Of a stretch of 64,000 nucleotides of DNA, positions 53,714 through 62,969 are shown piece by piece. The first letter of the stretch is position 1, and each line of letters opens with the position of its first letter. The stretch comes from Bradyrhizobium sp. Ce-3 (GTDB taxonomy: Bacteria; Pseudomonadota; Alphaproteobacteria; Rhizobiales; Xanthobacteraceae): the NCBI RefSeq assembly GCF_022835695.1, contig NZ_BQUV01000003.1:682001-746000 (forward strand). Direction: 5' to 3'. Under the pieces are notes generated by a model. It saw only the letters and a program-made list of their open reading frames with translations, searched no databases and was not told the DNA's origin. The position numbers and the translations under genes are program-made.

Positions 53714-55789
53714 ATGAGCGACAGGCGAACCAGGAGCAAGCTCGCGACCTGGCATCAAGGCGAGCTGGCGATCCAGCAGAAGGTCGGCGTCGTCGAGAAG
53801 ATGGCGGCGGTCGGCCAGCGCGCGGTGCGCGACTTCATGCCCGACCAGCATCGCGATTTCTTCGCGCAGATACCTTTCATCGTGGTCGGCAGCGTGGACC
53901 GAAGCGGTGACGTCTGGGCCTCGCTGCTGGCCGGCCGGCCCGGCTTCATTGCCTCGCCGACGCCGCGGAGCCTCGAGATCGATGCGCGGCCCGACGCCAG
54001 CGATCCCGTCAGCGAAGGCATGCGCGAAGGCGATGCGATCGGCCTGCTCGGAATCGAGCTGCACACGCGGCGCCGCAACCGTGCCAACGGGCTGCTGCGC
54101 GCATCGTCAGGCAAGGCGCTCAGCTTCGAGCTCGATCAGAGCTTTGGCAATTGCCCGCAATACATCCAGCTGCGCGATTTCACCTTCGTGCGTGCGCCGG
54201 ATGAGCCGTTCAAGGGAGAGGTCGAGGCGAGCACGACGCTCGATCAGGCCGCGCGCGACACGATCGCGGCGGCCGATACCTTCTTCGTGGCGTCCTATGC
54301 CGAGCGCGAGGACCGTCGCCAGGTCGACGTCTCGCATCGCGGCGGCAAGGCCGGCTTCGTGCGCGTCGCCGCCGACGGCACGCTGACGATCCCCGATTTC
54401 GCCGGCAATCTGTTCTTCAACACGCTGGGCAACATCCTCGTCAACGGCAAGGCCGGGCTGCTGTTCGTCGATTTCGAGACCGGCGACATGCTGCAGTTGA
54501 GCGGCGATGCCGAGGTGATGCTGGACTCGCCCGAGATCGCGGCGTTCCAGGGCGCCGAGCGGCTGTGGAGTTTCCGCGCCCGCCGCGTGGTGCGCCGGCG
54601 CGGCTCGCTGCCGCTGCGCTGGGCCTTTCGCGCCGACGGCTGGTCGCCGAATGCGCTGATGACCGGCGACTGGGCGCAGGCCGCCGATCGTATCCGGGCA
54701 ACCGAGCGCGCGAGGCAGTGGCGTCCGTTCAGGGTCACCGAGATCGTCGACGAGAGCCGCGCGATCCGCTCGTTTCATCTGCAGCCGGTCGATGGCGCGG
54801 GGCTGCTCCCCCATCAGGCCGGACAGCATCTGCCGATCCGCCTCTCGTTGCCCGGCTCAGAGAAGCCTGTTATCCGCACCTACACGCTGTCGGTCGCGCC
54901 GTCGGACGGCATGTACCGCATCAGCGTGAAGCGCGACGGGCTGGTGTCGCGGCATCTCCACGACACGATCCATGTCGGCGACATCATCGAGGCGCGAGCG
55001 CCGGGCGGCGGCTTCACGATCGATGCGCGCGAGAAGCGGCCCGCGGTGCTGCTCGCCGGCGGCGTCGGGATCACGCCGCTGCTCGCGATGCTGCGCCACG
55101 TGGTCTACGAAGGGCTGCGCACCCGCGGCATCCGGCCGACCTTCCTGTTCCAGGCGGCGCATGCGAAGGCGGACCGCGCGTTCGGCGACGAACTGCAGCA
55201 GCTGGCCGATGCCGCCGGCGGTGCTATCAGGATCATCCGCGTGCTCAGTGACGTCGCTGGCGCCGAGCAGGGCACGGATTACGACGCCGCGGGCCGGATC
55301 GACATGGCGCTGCTGTCGCGCGTCCTGCCGTTCAACGACTACGACTTCTATCTGTGCGGGCCGCCGCGGTTCACTCAGTCGCTCTATGACGCCTTGCGCG
55401 GCTACAACATCGCCGATGGCAGGATTCATGCCGAGTCCTTCGGCCCGTCGTCGCTGCTGCGGAAGCCGGACGTCGTCACCACGGCGCCGCCGCGCCGGCC
55501 GGCCGCGACCGCGCCGGTCCCGGTCGCCTTCACCGCATCGATGAAGGAGGCGCGCTGGACGCCGGAGTCGGGAACGCTGCTCGACCTCGCGGAGGCGCGC
55601 GGCCTCAGTCCCGGATTCAGTTGCCGCGAAGGCAATTGCGGAAGCTGTCGAACGAAACTGCTGGCGGGCGCCGTCACCTATGTGAAGCAACCGACCGCCG
55701 AGTTTGCCGATGACGAGGTGCTGATCTGCTGCGCGGTGCCGGCGCAGCCGGATGGCGATGGCGAGGAGCGGATTCAGCTCGATCTCTGA
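53714..55789 (+). CDS. Three-domain flavoprotein: PNPOx-like + ferredoxin reductase + 2Fe-2S ferredoxin
   Basis: A 691-residue fusion. Residues about 40-320 are a pyridoxamine-phosphate-oxidase-like flavin domain (FAQIPFIVVGSVDRSGDVWASLLAGRPGFI, with the FNTLGNILVNGKAGLLFVDFETGDML block). Residues about 335-570 are a ferredoxin-NADP reductase (RTYTLSVAPSDG, ILAGG-like VLLAGGVGITPLLAML). The last 100 residues are a plant-type 2Fe-2S ferredoxin with Cys637, Cys642, Cys645 and Cys673. It should pass electrons from NAD(P)H to an acceptor, but the acceptor is unknown. It lies after the GST in the same direction. Confidence 0.87.
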   Translation: MSDRRTRSKLATWHQGELAIQQKVGVVEKMAAVGQRAVRDFMPDQHRDFFAQIPFIVVGSVDRSGDVWASLLAGRPGFIASPTPRSLEIDARPDASDPVSEGMREGDAIGLLGIELHTRRRNRANGLLRASSGKALSFELDQSFGNCPQYIQLRDFTFVRAPDEPFKGEVEASTTLDQAARDTIAAADTFFVASYAEREDRRQVDVSHRGGKAGFVRVAADGTLTIPDFAGNLFFNTLGNILVNGKAGLLFVDFETGDMLQLSGDAEVMLDSPEIAAFQGAERLWSFRARRVVRRRGSLPLRWAFRADGWSPNALMTGDWAQAADRIRATERARQWRPFRVTEIVDESRAIRSFHLQPVDGAGLLPHQAGQHLPIRLSLPGSEKPVIRTYTLSVAPSDGMYRISVKRDGLVSRHLHDTIHVGDIIEARAPGGGFTIDAREKRPAVLLAGGVGITPLLAMLRHVVYEGLRTRGIRPTFLFQAAHAKADRAFGDELQQLADAAGGAIRIIRVLSDVAGAEQGTDYDAAGRIDMALLSRVLPFNDYDFYLCGPPRFTQSLYDALRGYNIADGRIHAESFGPSSLLRKPDVVTTAPPRRPAATAPVPVAFTASMKEARWTPESGTLLDLAEARGLSPGFSCREGNCGSCRTKLLAGAVTYVKQPTAEFADDEVLICCAVPAQPDGDGEERIQLDL

Positions 55790-55824
55790 ACAGCCGTACG
55801 CATCCTGCACAGCGCCTTCGCCGC

Positions 55825-56180
55825 TCAGCCCATGCTGCCCGGCATGAAGCAGCGTGGCCGCGGGTGGCCGTTCAGGTAATACGGCCAGACCATGGTGCGG
55901 CCGGCGCGGTTCGGGCCAGTCACGACGGCCTCATCGGGAACGTCGACCCACTCACCCTCGAGGCGGACGCGGTAGTGGCCGTCCTTGGTGTCCCAATCGG
56001 CATCGTCGACGCGCTGCGCGTCGCTGCCGTCGCAGCAGGGACCCTTGCCGCTGTGCAGGCTTTCATACCAGCCGTTCAACTCGGGATGGTCGTGATCATG
56101 GGCCTGGCCGGACCGATCGCCGGCATCGACAGCACGGCGGTGAGCACGGTGAGCGTCATACGCAAACGCGGTTTGTTCAT
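55825..56180 (-). pseudogene. Frameshifted secreted protein gene
   Basis: A start at 56178-56180 with GGGAAC before it opens a signal peptide (NKPRLRMTLTVLTAVLSMPAIGPA). That frame stops after about 34 codons. The continuing mature sequence, HDHDHPELNGWYESLHSGK and GPCCDG to the end, is in the next frame, and the two frames meet at about 56101-56107. One missing base near there (GCCAGG instead of GCC-CAG-G) would join them into a secreted protein of about 118 residues. The gene is therefore a one-base frameshift pseudogene, or the base is a sequencing or assembly error. The mature part has Cys pairs and a TMVWPYYLNGHPRPRCFMPG end. Confidence 0.7.
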
Positions 56181-56323
56181 CTGGTTCCCAATTCCGGGCG
56201 CCCATCTCGGGCCAATCCGGAAGTGGTCACCGGGTTCCTGACATCAATAGGATGACAAATATCATATAATCACGTTCGCGAGAGGGTACGGCGTGCCGCC
56301 GGGTCGGGCCGGGTGCCGGCAAT

Positions 56324-56899
56324 TCAGGCAAGCAGGCCCATCACCTGGTCGATCACGGCCTTCACCCGCCTGGCATCCGGCCTCTGATGCGCCAGCGCCA
56401 GCAGCCCGGCATGCACCACCATGATGGTCTGCGCGGTGACGTCGGGATCAAAGCCCTTGCTGAATTCGGCGCGGCCGGCGCGCAGCCGCGTGCGCAGCAG
56501 GTCTTCAAGCCGCCGGTTGTAGCGCTCGATGCTCTTGCGGAGCTCGGCCTGATCGAGCGAGCCGTCGGTCGCCGAATTGATCGACAGGCAGCCGCGCTGT
56601 CCCTTCTCGCCCGAGCAATAGGGGATGAAGCCGGTGAGCCATTGCCGGATGGCCTCGCGGGCCGGTCCCGGTTGCGCCAGCACGCGCTCGGCCCAGCCCA
56701 GGATGCCGTCGTGATAGCGGTCCAGCACTTTCAGGAACAGCGCGTTCTTGTCGCCGAACGCCGCATAGAGGCTGGGCTTGGCGACGCCGCTCATCGCGGT
56801 GATCTCGTCGAGCGAGGTCGCCTGAAATCCCTTCTGCCAGAACATCTGGCGGGCGATTTCCAGGACGTCGTCGGGATCGAAGCTGCGCGGCCGTGCCAT
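56324..56899 (-). CDS. TetR-family repressor
   Basis: A 191-residue TetR. The HTH is DVLEIARQMFWQKGFQATSLDEITAMSGVAKPSLYAAFGDKNALFLKVLDRY, typical of the AcrR-like class with C-terminal QRGCLSIN. It is divergent from the MDR gene, and a perfect palindrome lies between them. The start is the ATG at 56897-56899. Confidence 0.87.
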   Translation of the reverse strand: MARPRSFDPDDVLEIARQMFWQKGFQATSLDEITAMSGVAKPSLYAAFGDKNALFLKVLDRYHDGILGWAERVLAQPGPAREAIRQWLTGFIPYCSGEKGQRGCLSINSATDGSLDQAELRKSIERYNRRLEDLLRTRLRAGRAEFSKGFDPDVTAQTIMVVHAGLLALAHQRPDARRVKAVIDQVMGLLA

Positions 56900-56985
56900 A
56901 TCTCTCTTTTATTTACTCCTGCGTCGGATGTGAAGCCTTCACCTTGCTGTGAAAGCAGGCTTGACCATTGACGTGCGCCGCATTC

Positions 56986-57001
56986 TGTACTTACAAGTAC
57001 A
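56986..57001. promoter_or_regulatory. Palindromic operator between TetR and MDR genes
   Basis: TGTACTTACAAGTACA has perfect 7-bp arms around 2 bases. It is 24 bases before the MDR start. A possible -35 (TTGACC, 56961-56966) and a weak -10 overlap it, so TetR binding would block that promoter. Confidence 0.65.
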
Positions 57002-57024
57002 TAATGAAATCGGGAGATCGTGCC

Positions 57025-58011
57025 ATGAAGGCGGTTCAGGTCGTTGCGTTCGGGCGTGCGGCGGACGTAGTCAAGCTCAACGAGGTGCCGGATGTCGGCG
57101 CTCCCGGCCCCAACGAGGTGGTGGTCGCAGTCGAGGCCGCGCCGATCAACAATTCGGATTTCATGATCATCGCGGGGCGCTACGGCTATCTGCCGACGCC
57201 GCCGGCCACGCTCGGGATCGAGGGCGTCGGGCGGGTGGTCGCCGCGGGACCGCAGGTCAAGAACCTGAAGGCCGGCGACCGCACGCTGATTCCATTCACG
57301 GTCCCGACCTGGACCGAGCGCGTCAAGTTCACGGCGTCGTGGCAACGGCCGTTGCCGGAAAAGGCGGATATCCAGCAACTCTCCATGATCGGGGTCAATC
57401 CGGCGACCGCCTATCTGCTGCTGACCGATTTCGTGAAGCTTCCACCCGGCGGCTGGGTGATCCAGAACGGCGCCAACTCGGCGACGGCGCGGGCGGTGAT
57501 CGCGATTGCCAGGTCGCTCGGCTTGAAGACCGTCAACATCGTCCGGCGCGAGGAGGTCGTCGACGAGGTCAAGGCGGCCGGCGGCGATGTCGTGCTGGTC
57601 GACGGACCTGACCTCGCCAAGCGCGTCGCCAGGGAGACGGACAAAGCGCCGATCCAGCTGGCGCTCGATGTCGTTGGCGGCACATCCGCCTTGAACCTGA
57701 TGAATTGCCTCGCGCCAAAAGGCGTGCTCGTCATCTACAGCGCGATGAGCGGACAGCCGTTCTCGGGCTCGGCCCTGAGCGTGATCTTCAACGAGGTGTC
57801 GGTGCGCGGCTTCTGGCTCGGCCATTGGGGCAAGACCGCAAGCGACGAGGCGCTGGCGAGGATGTACGATCATCTGGTGCCGATGGTCGCATCGGGCGCG
57901 ATCAGCGCGCCGGTGGTGGGCAGCTACGGTCTGGAGAAATTCCCGGAGGCGATCGCGCAAGCGGCGGCGTTCAAGGGCAAGGTCATCTTCACGCCGAACT
58001 GGGCCGTGTAG
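57025..58011 (+). CDS. MDR zinc-independent alcohol dehydrogenase/quinone oxidoreductase-like protein
   Basis: A 328-residue medium-chain dehydrogenase. The N-terminal GroES-like part includes VEAAPINNSDFMIIAGRYGYLPTPPATLGIEGVGRVVAAG, and the Rossmann part VIQNGANSATARAVIAIARSLGLKTVNIVRR. It lacks the structural Zn Cys set, fitting the enoyl/quinone reductase group (MECR/QOR-like). The start at 57025 has GGGAGA at 7 bases. It is likely derepressed when the adjacent TetR is released from its operator. Confidence 0.87.
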   Translation: MKAVQVVAFGRAADVVKLNEVPDVGAPGPNEVVVAVEAAPINNSDFMIIAGRYGYLPTPPATLGIEGVGRVVAAGPQVKNLKAGDRTLIPFTVPTWTERVKFTASWQRPLPEKADIQQLSMIGVNPATAYLLLTDFVKLPPGGWVIQNGANSATARAVIAIARSLGLKTVNIVRREEVVDEVKAAGGDVVLVDGPDLAKRVARETDKAPIQLALDVVGGTSALNLMNCLAPKGVLVIYSAMSGQPFSGSALSVIFNEVSVRGFWLGHWGKTASDEALARMYDHLVPMVASGAISAPVVGSYGLEKFPEAIAQAAAFKGKVIFTPNWAV

Positions 58012-58047
58012 CTATCAATGCCGGCGCCGCCCGGAATGCAGCCTCGT

Positions 58048-59079
58048 TTACGGCGAACCGGCTGCGACCAGCTTGCGCCGCGCCGCGACCAGGTCAATGA
58101 GCCCCGACCTGTTTTTGTTATATGCCTTGTCGAGCTCGCGAGCGTGGCCGAGCAACACCCATGGCGCCACTCTCGCCAAGTGCGCCATGACCTCGGCAGT
58201 TTGCGCCTTCCGGGCAGAAGCCCGCATCTTCTGGTCGGCGAAGTAAAGCATCAGCGAATGCGAGCGGTTGGTCGGTATCACGCCGTACAGCAGTGTCGTT
58301 GTCGTCATGCTATAGGCATAGAGCATGTCCGACAGCGGCATCAGTCGGAACCTGAACCAGCCCCTTTGCAACACGTGCGTGTCGGTAATCCGCACGTGGC
58401 CGCGAAGCTTCAAGCCAGATCTGGCCGTCGTAATGTCATGCTCCAGCCGCGCGCTGAGCATTTCCAACGCATTGGCGGCCTGCCCGCAGACCGCACGTAA
58501 ATCGGGATGCGATGATGGCGCGTTAAATCGCGAGAGTGCTCGCCAGCCGATCAAGATAGCGAGCGCCAATGGTACCGCAATCAAGATCAGCACGACCGCG
58601 ACGGCGGCGGAGGTGTATTGCTCCGTGTCGAGCATGACAGGGAGAAACGCCGCGCTGGCATCGCCACTCCGCTTGGTGAGGCGACTGATCCGGCCGATCG
58701 TCTCCATGTCGGCGGCAAGCAGGCCGCCGCTCAGCGCTTTCGCGTCGAGAACGCGATCCGGGAGCGCCTTGATCAAGAGCAAGCGGTCCCCGAGCTGGGC
58801 AATAGAGAATATCGTGTGGTCATATTTGCCCCGGGAGTAGACGCCGGTCGAAACGACCTTGTCGGCCTGCAGCGCGACCCAGTTGCGCGATAGTTGCGGA
58901 AGACCCGTCACCGCGCGCACCTGGTCTTGCGACATCGCAACCGCGCCTCTGGCGTAGTTGTCGAGAAACTGTACGTTTTTCAGCACCATGACAGCTGCAA
59001 ACGCCAGCAGCACAAGGCACGCGCCGAGCTGACGCAAGCTCGTGTTGCGGATCTGGCGCTCGACCCATGTCATGCTCAT
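58048..59079 (-). CDS. Hypothetical membrane protein with two transmembrane helices
   Basis: A 343-residue protein. One helix lies at about 17-34 and the second at about 155-178 (VAVVLILIAVPLALAILIGW). A periplasmic domain of about 115 residues lies between, and a cytoplasmic domain follows. No signature was recognised; several rhizobial genomes encode similar uncharacterised proteins. It is convergent with the MDR gene. Confidence 0.6.
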   Translation of the reverse strand: MSMTWVERQIRNTSLRQLGACLVLLAFAAVMVLKNVQFLDNYARGAVAMSQDQVRAVTGLPQLSRNWVALQADKVVSTGVYSRGKYDHTIFSIAQLGDRLLLIKALPDRVLDAKALSGGLLAADMETIGRISRLTKRSGDASAAFLPVMLDTEQYTSAAVAVVLILIAVPLALAILIGWRALSRFNAPSSHPDLRAVCGQAANALEMLSARLEHDITTARSGLKLRGHVRITDTHVLQRGWFRFRLMPLSDMLYAYSMTTTTLLYGVIPTNRSHSLMLYFADQKMRASARKAQTAEVMAHLARVAPWVLLGHARELDKAYNKNRSGLIDLVAARRKLVAAGSP

Positions 59080-59269
59080 ACCTCTGCTTCCGGTCGGACC
59101 CGCCTATCGTTCGGGCGTTTGTCTGCCTGGTCCTTCGAGGCAGGCACCCTGGGAACGTCGCGCGAATGCAATCTCCGATCGTTCGGGAAGCTCGGCCGGC
59201 CGCCGCGACGATGAACTCAGGCGTATAGTCTTGCTTCGGGACTGCTGCCGGAGGCTGCAGCGCAGGTGA

Positions 59270-59284
59270 TTAAAGTGACTTTAA
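59270..59284. promoter_or_regulatory. 15-base palindrome upstream of the hydratase
   Basis: TTAAAGT-G-ACTTTAA, perfect 7-bp arms. It is 164 bases before the hydratase start in the gene-free 59080-59448 region, where I see no coding gene. The regulator is not known. Confidence 0.4.
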
Positions 59285-59448
59285 CGGCGGGGGCCTGGCT
59301 TGGTGTCGGTCACGTTTCGATTGCTTGAACTCATAAAATTTGAGCTTTGGTCTTCCCCGCTCGTGCACTACGGCGCGGCAAGCGGACGCGCTACGACAGG
59401 CTCGCCGCTCAATTGGACGCTGCCGGCGCGCTGGTGTAGAGATCGCGC

Positions 59449-60264
59449 ATGACAGCGCATGCCAGGATCGAAGCGATCGCCAACGAGGTCCTCGCCTCGT
59501 GGGCCAGCCACTCCCAAATCCAGACGTTTTCCTCGCGGCCGGACGGCATCACGCTGGCGCAGGCCTATCAGGTCACGCCGTTGCTTCGCGCGGCGTTCGA
59601 GGCCCGCGGCGAGCGAATAACCGGCCGCAAGATCGGTTTCACCAATCGCCAGATGTGGCAGGCCTACGGCGTCGACTCGCCGGTGTGGGGATACGCCACC
59701 AGCCGCACCACGCGCGACCTCGCGGACACGCAGGTGATGGCGCTGGATGATTTGTGCGAACCCCGCATCGAGCCGGAGATCATGTTCGGCATCGGCGCGC
59801 AGCCGTCGCCGTCCATGAGCGATGATGCGCTGCTCGGCTGCATCGCGTGGGTCGCGCTCGGCTATGAGATCGTGCAGTCGATCTACCCGGATTGGAAATT
59901 CGCCGCCGCCGACACCGTGGCCGCGAACGGCGTGCACGGGGCGCTGCTGATCGGCACGCGTCATGCGATCGCGCCGCGCAAGAGCGCATGGCAGCGTGAG
60001 CTCGCCACCTTCGAGGCCGAGCTTCAGTGCGACGGCAAGACGGTGCAGCGCGGCGGCGGCGCGCTGGTGCTCGACAGCCCGCTGCAGGCGTTGCGCCATC
60101 TGGTCGAACTGCTGGCCAAGGACCCGCACAATCCGCCGCTGGCTGTGGGCGACGTGATTTCCACCGGCACCCTGACATTGCCGATGCCGATCAAGCCAGG
60201 CGAGCGCTGGACCGCCAAGGCCATCGGCATTCCCCTCGAAGACGTCACTGTTCAATTCGCCTGA
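59449..60264 (+). CDS. 2-keto-4-pentenoate hydratase/FAH-like family protein
   Basis: A 271-residue protein of the hydratase/decarboxylase group (MhpD-like, FAH superfamily). Visible motifs: ITGRKIGFTNRQMWQAYGVDSPVWGYATSRT, EPRIEPEIMFGIG (metal-binding Glu pair) and VISTGTLTLPMPIKPGERW. Such enzymes add water to 2-oxo-4-pentenoates in aromatic meta-cleavage pathways. Whether it shares control with the following mosBA genes is unknown (237-base gap). Confidence 0.85.
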   Translation: MTAHARIEAIANEVLASWASHSQIQTFSSRPDGITLAQAYQVTPLLRAAFEARGERITGRKIGFTNRQMWQAYGVDSPVWGYATSRTTRDLADTQVMALDDLCEPRIEPEIMFGIGAQPSPSMSDDALLGCIAWVALGYEIVQSIYPDWKFAAADTVAANGVHGALLIGTRHAIAPRKSAWQRELATFEAELQCDGKTVQRGGGALVLDSPLQALRHLVELLAKDPHNPPLAVGDVISTGTLTLPMPIKPGERWTAKAIGIPLEDVTVQFA

Positions 60265-60501
60265 CCGTGTCTCGCGCCGCCGGGCACCCGTAATAATCGC
60301 GTGGTTGCCCGATGTTAGGCCGTCGGTGCCTCGACACGGTGGTGCGCGGCATCATTGCCATTGCATCTTGAGACCGGTCCGGCTTACCGCTACCAGTGCA
60401 ATTCGGTTGCGGGCCGTCGCGAGCCGCCGGTGGAGACCGGTGCGGATGTCGCAGGGGCCGACGGAAGCAATGCCAGGCGCATTGGAGAGAGGACGTTTCT
60501 C

Positions 60502-61314
60502 ATGGCAAACACGACGGCGGAGCTCGAAGCGCTCCTGATGCAGCGGTCGCTGACCGATCCGCAGCTCTTGGCGACGGCGGAGGCGGCATCGGACTTCCGG
60601 ATCCTGCCGGATGCCACGGTGATCAAGATCGGCGGGCAGAGCGTGATCGACCGCGGCCGCGCCGCGGTCTATCCGCTGGTCGACGAGATCGTCGCGGCCC
60701 GCGAGGCGCACAAGCTGCTGATCGGGACCGGGGCGGGCACCCGTGCCCGGCATCTCTATTCGATCGCGGCCGGGCTTCGGCTGCCGGCCGGCGTGCTGTC
60801 GCAGCTCGGCGCCTCGGTTGCCGATCAGAACGCCGTGATGCTGGGCCAGTTGCTGGCCAAGCACGGCATCTCCGCGGTCAGCGGCGCCGGGCTTTCGGCC
60901 GTGCCGCTTTACCTCGCCGAGGTCAACGCCGTGATCTTCAGCGGCATGCCGCCGTATGGCTTGTGGATGCGGCCGGCGCCCGAGGGCATGATCCCGCCCT
61001 ACCGCACCGACGCCGGCTGCTTCCTGGTCGCCGAGCAGTTCGGCTGCAAGGCGATGATCTATGTGAAGGACGAGAACGGCCTCTACACCGCGAACCCGAA
61101 GACCGCGAAGGGCGCGACCTTCATTCCGAAGATTTCGGTCGCCGAGATGAAGGGCAAGGGATTGCAGGATTCGATCCTCGAATTCCCGGTGCTCGACCTG
61201 CTCGCCACCGCACGTCATGTCCGCCAGGTGCAGGTCATCAATGGCCTCGTCCCCGGCAATCTCAGCCGCGCGCTCGCGGGCGAGCATGTCGGCACCATCA
61301 TCACCGCGAACTGA
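60502..61314 (+). CDS. mosB: Molybdenum storage protein, beta subunit
   Basis: A 270-residue subunit of the Mo/W-storage protein (MoSto), an amino-acid-kinase-fold protein that stores polyoxomolybdate in an alpha3-beta3 cage. It keeps the beta-type N-terminus ([19 protein letters not shown]), [50 protein letters not shown] and [14 protein letters not shown]. From memory, it is very close to the Azotobacter vinelandii beta chain. The start at 60502 has GGAGAGAGGA 8 bases upstream. It is followed by the alpha-subunit gene after 13 bases. Confidence 0.93.
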   Translation: MANTTAELEALLMQRSLTDPQLLATAEAASDFRILPDATVIKIGGQSVIDRGRAAVYPLVDEIVAAREAHKLLIGTGAGTRARHLYSIAAGLRLPAGVLSQLGASVADQNAVMLGQLLAKHGISAVSGAGLSAVPLYLAEVNAVIFSGMPPYGLWMRPAPEGMIPPYRTDAGCFLVAEQFGCKAMIYVKDENGLYTANPKTAKGATFIPKISVAEMKGKGLQDSILEFPVLDLLATARHVRQVQVINGLVPGNLSRALAGEHVGTIITAN

Positions 61315-61327
61315 GCGAGACACGACC

Positions 61328-62155
61328 ATGGATGACACCATCAAGCACGTCGCTTCGCCGCTCGCGCGCCAGACCCTGCTCGACAGCGATCTCACCCGTC
61401 CCGTCGCCGGCGGACGTCCGATTCCCCTGCTGCCCTGGGTGCAGGTGATCAAGATCGGCGGCCGCTCCATCATGGACCGCGGCCATGAGGCGATCTTGCC
61501 TGTTGTCGCCGAGCTGCGCGCGCTGTTGCCCGAGCACCGCATGCTGATCCTGACCGGCGCCGGCATCCGCGCCCGCCATCTCTACAGCGTCGGCCTCGAC
61601 CTCGGGCTGCCGGTCGGCTCGCTGCAGCCGCTCGCGGCGAGCGAGGCCGGGCAGAACGGCCATATTCTCGGCTGCCTGCTCGCGCCGGACGGCGTGTCCT
61701 ACATCGAGCATCCGACCATCGCGAGCCAGCTTGCGATCCATCTCTCCGCGGCCCGCGCGGTGGTGGGCAGTGGCTTCCCGCCCTATCACCACCACGAGTT
61801 TCCGAACTCGCGCATCCCGATGCATCGTGCCGACACCGGCGCCTTCCTGATCGCCGATGCGCTCGGCGCGGCCGGCCTCACCATCGTCGAGGATGTCGAT
61901 GGCGTGTACACCGACGATCCCAATGGTCCGAACGGCAAGAAGGCGCAGCTGCTGCGCGAGGCCAGCCTCGCCGACCTTGCCAAGCTGAAGGGCACGCTGC
62001 CGTTCGATCCCGCGCTGCTCGAGGTGATGGCCAATGCGCGGCACCTCGAGCGGGTGCAGGTCGTGAACGGCCTCGTTCCCGGCCGGCTCACCGCGGCGCT
62101 GCGCGGCCAGCATGTCGGGTCGATCATCCGCGCCGGCGCGCGGCCGGCTAACTAG
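61328..62155 (+). CDS. mosA: Molybdenum storage protein, alpha subunit
   Basis: A 275-residue alpha subunit of MoSto. It has [72 protein letters not shown], whose His-rich stretch lies near cluster-binding sites in the Azotobacter protein, and [17 protein letters not shown]. The two subunits bind ATP and molybdate and presumably supply nitrogenase or other molybdoenzymes. The start at 61328 begins MDDTIKHV directly after the mosB stop. Confidence 0.93.
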   Translation: MDDTIKHVASPLARQTLLDSDLTRPVAGGRPIPLLPWVQVIKIGGRSIMDRGHEAILPVVAELRALLPEHRMLILTGAGIRARHLYSVGLDLGLPVGSLQPLAASEAGQNGHILGCLLAPDGVSYIEHPTIASQLAIHLSAARAVVGSGFPPYHHHEFPNSRIPMHRADTGAFLIADALGAAGLTIVEDVDGVYTDDPNGPNGKKAQLLREASLADLAKLKGTLPFDPALLEVMANARHLERVQVVNGLVPGRLTAALRGQHVGSIIRAGARPAN

Positions 62156-62170
62156 CGCAGCGGACTCCGC

Positions 62171-62316
62171 TTCACCTCGCCCCGCGCGCGGGGAGAGGTC
62201 GCAACGCATCGTTAGATGCGTTGCGGGTGAGGGGAGTCTCCACGGATCTAGCTATCACCGTACGCGCGGAGGCAGCCCCTCACCCCAACCCTCTCCCCGT
62301 AAGAACGGGGAGAGGG
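62171..62316. repeat. Cluster of palindromic intergenic elements
   Basis: 62174-62199 (CCTCGCCCCGCG...GGGGAGAGG) forms a hairpin. 62201-62224 is a perfect 10-bp stem GCAACGCATC/GATGCGTTGC around GTTA. 62273-62316 is the exact reverse complement of the element at 46278-46321. It lies between mosA and the secreted gene. Confidence 0.8.
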
Positions 62317-62380
62317 AGCACAATGCCATCGCTCCTCGCGCTAGTCTTATTGCGCTTTGGTCCAGCGCGCGCCCGGGTGA

Positions 62381-62779
62381 CTATTTGATCGTCGCGCGCA
62401 CCGTGATGACCGAGGTGCCGGACGCCTTCGGCCCCTGACCCGTCGCCTTGATCGCGAACGTGTCATTGCCTTTGTACTTAGCCTTCGCCCGGTACTCGAA
62501 GGTCGATGCGTTGATCTTCTTCAGTTTGCCGTAGGCCGGCTTTTGCGAGATCGACGAGTCCGTCACGGTGCCGCGGATCCCGACCGGGATCTGGCAGCTC
62601 TCGCCGGAGGCGACATCGATATCGCCGCTCGAATTCTCGCCCCAATCCGCCAATGTCACCGACATCGAGCATTCCGGCACGGGCTGCGCCGATGACGCTG
62701 GCCTTGCTCCCGATGCCGCAAGGATGATCGCCAGGGCGGCAACCGCCGGCGCCCGCGTCGTAACGATGCTCGTTTTCAT
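62381..62779 (-). CDS. Hypothetical secreted Ig-like protein
   Basis: A 132-residue protein with a signal peptide (APAVAALAIILAASGARPASSA). The mature part has the beta-rich sequence of a small Ig-like module (TVTDSSISQKPAYGKLKKINASTFEYRAKAKYKGNDTFAIKATG). Two Cys could form a disulfide. Function unknown. The ATG at 62777-62779 is chosen because the signal peptide begins there. Confidence 0.68.
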   Translation of the reverse strand: MKTSIVTTRAPAVAALAIILAASGARPASSAQPVPECSMSVTLADWGENSSGDIDVASGESCQIPVGIRGTVTDSSISQKPAYGKLKKINASTFEYRAKAKYKGNDTFAIKATGQGPKASGTSVITVRATIK

Positions 62780-62969
62780 GCAAAGCGCCCACTGCTGAAA
62801 GGTGACTGCGCAGGAATCCTGCAACGTGGGAGCAGGGGTGGCAAGGGCTTCGCCGCGCCGGTGTGACAAGTGTTGAAATGCCTGGGCGCTTGTTGCGTCG
62901 TCGGAGCGCCGCCATAGTCGCGCCCGATCCGAGCGGGACAAAGGCGCGTGTGACCAGGGAAGGGTTCCA

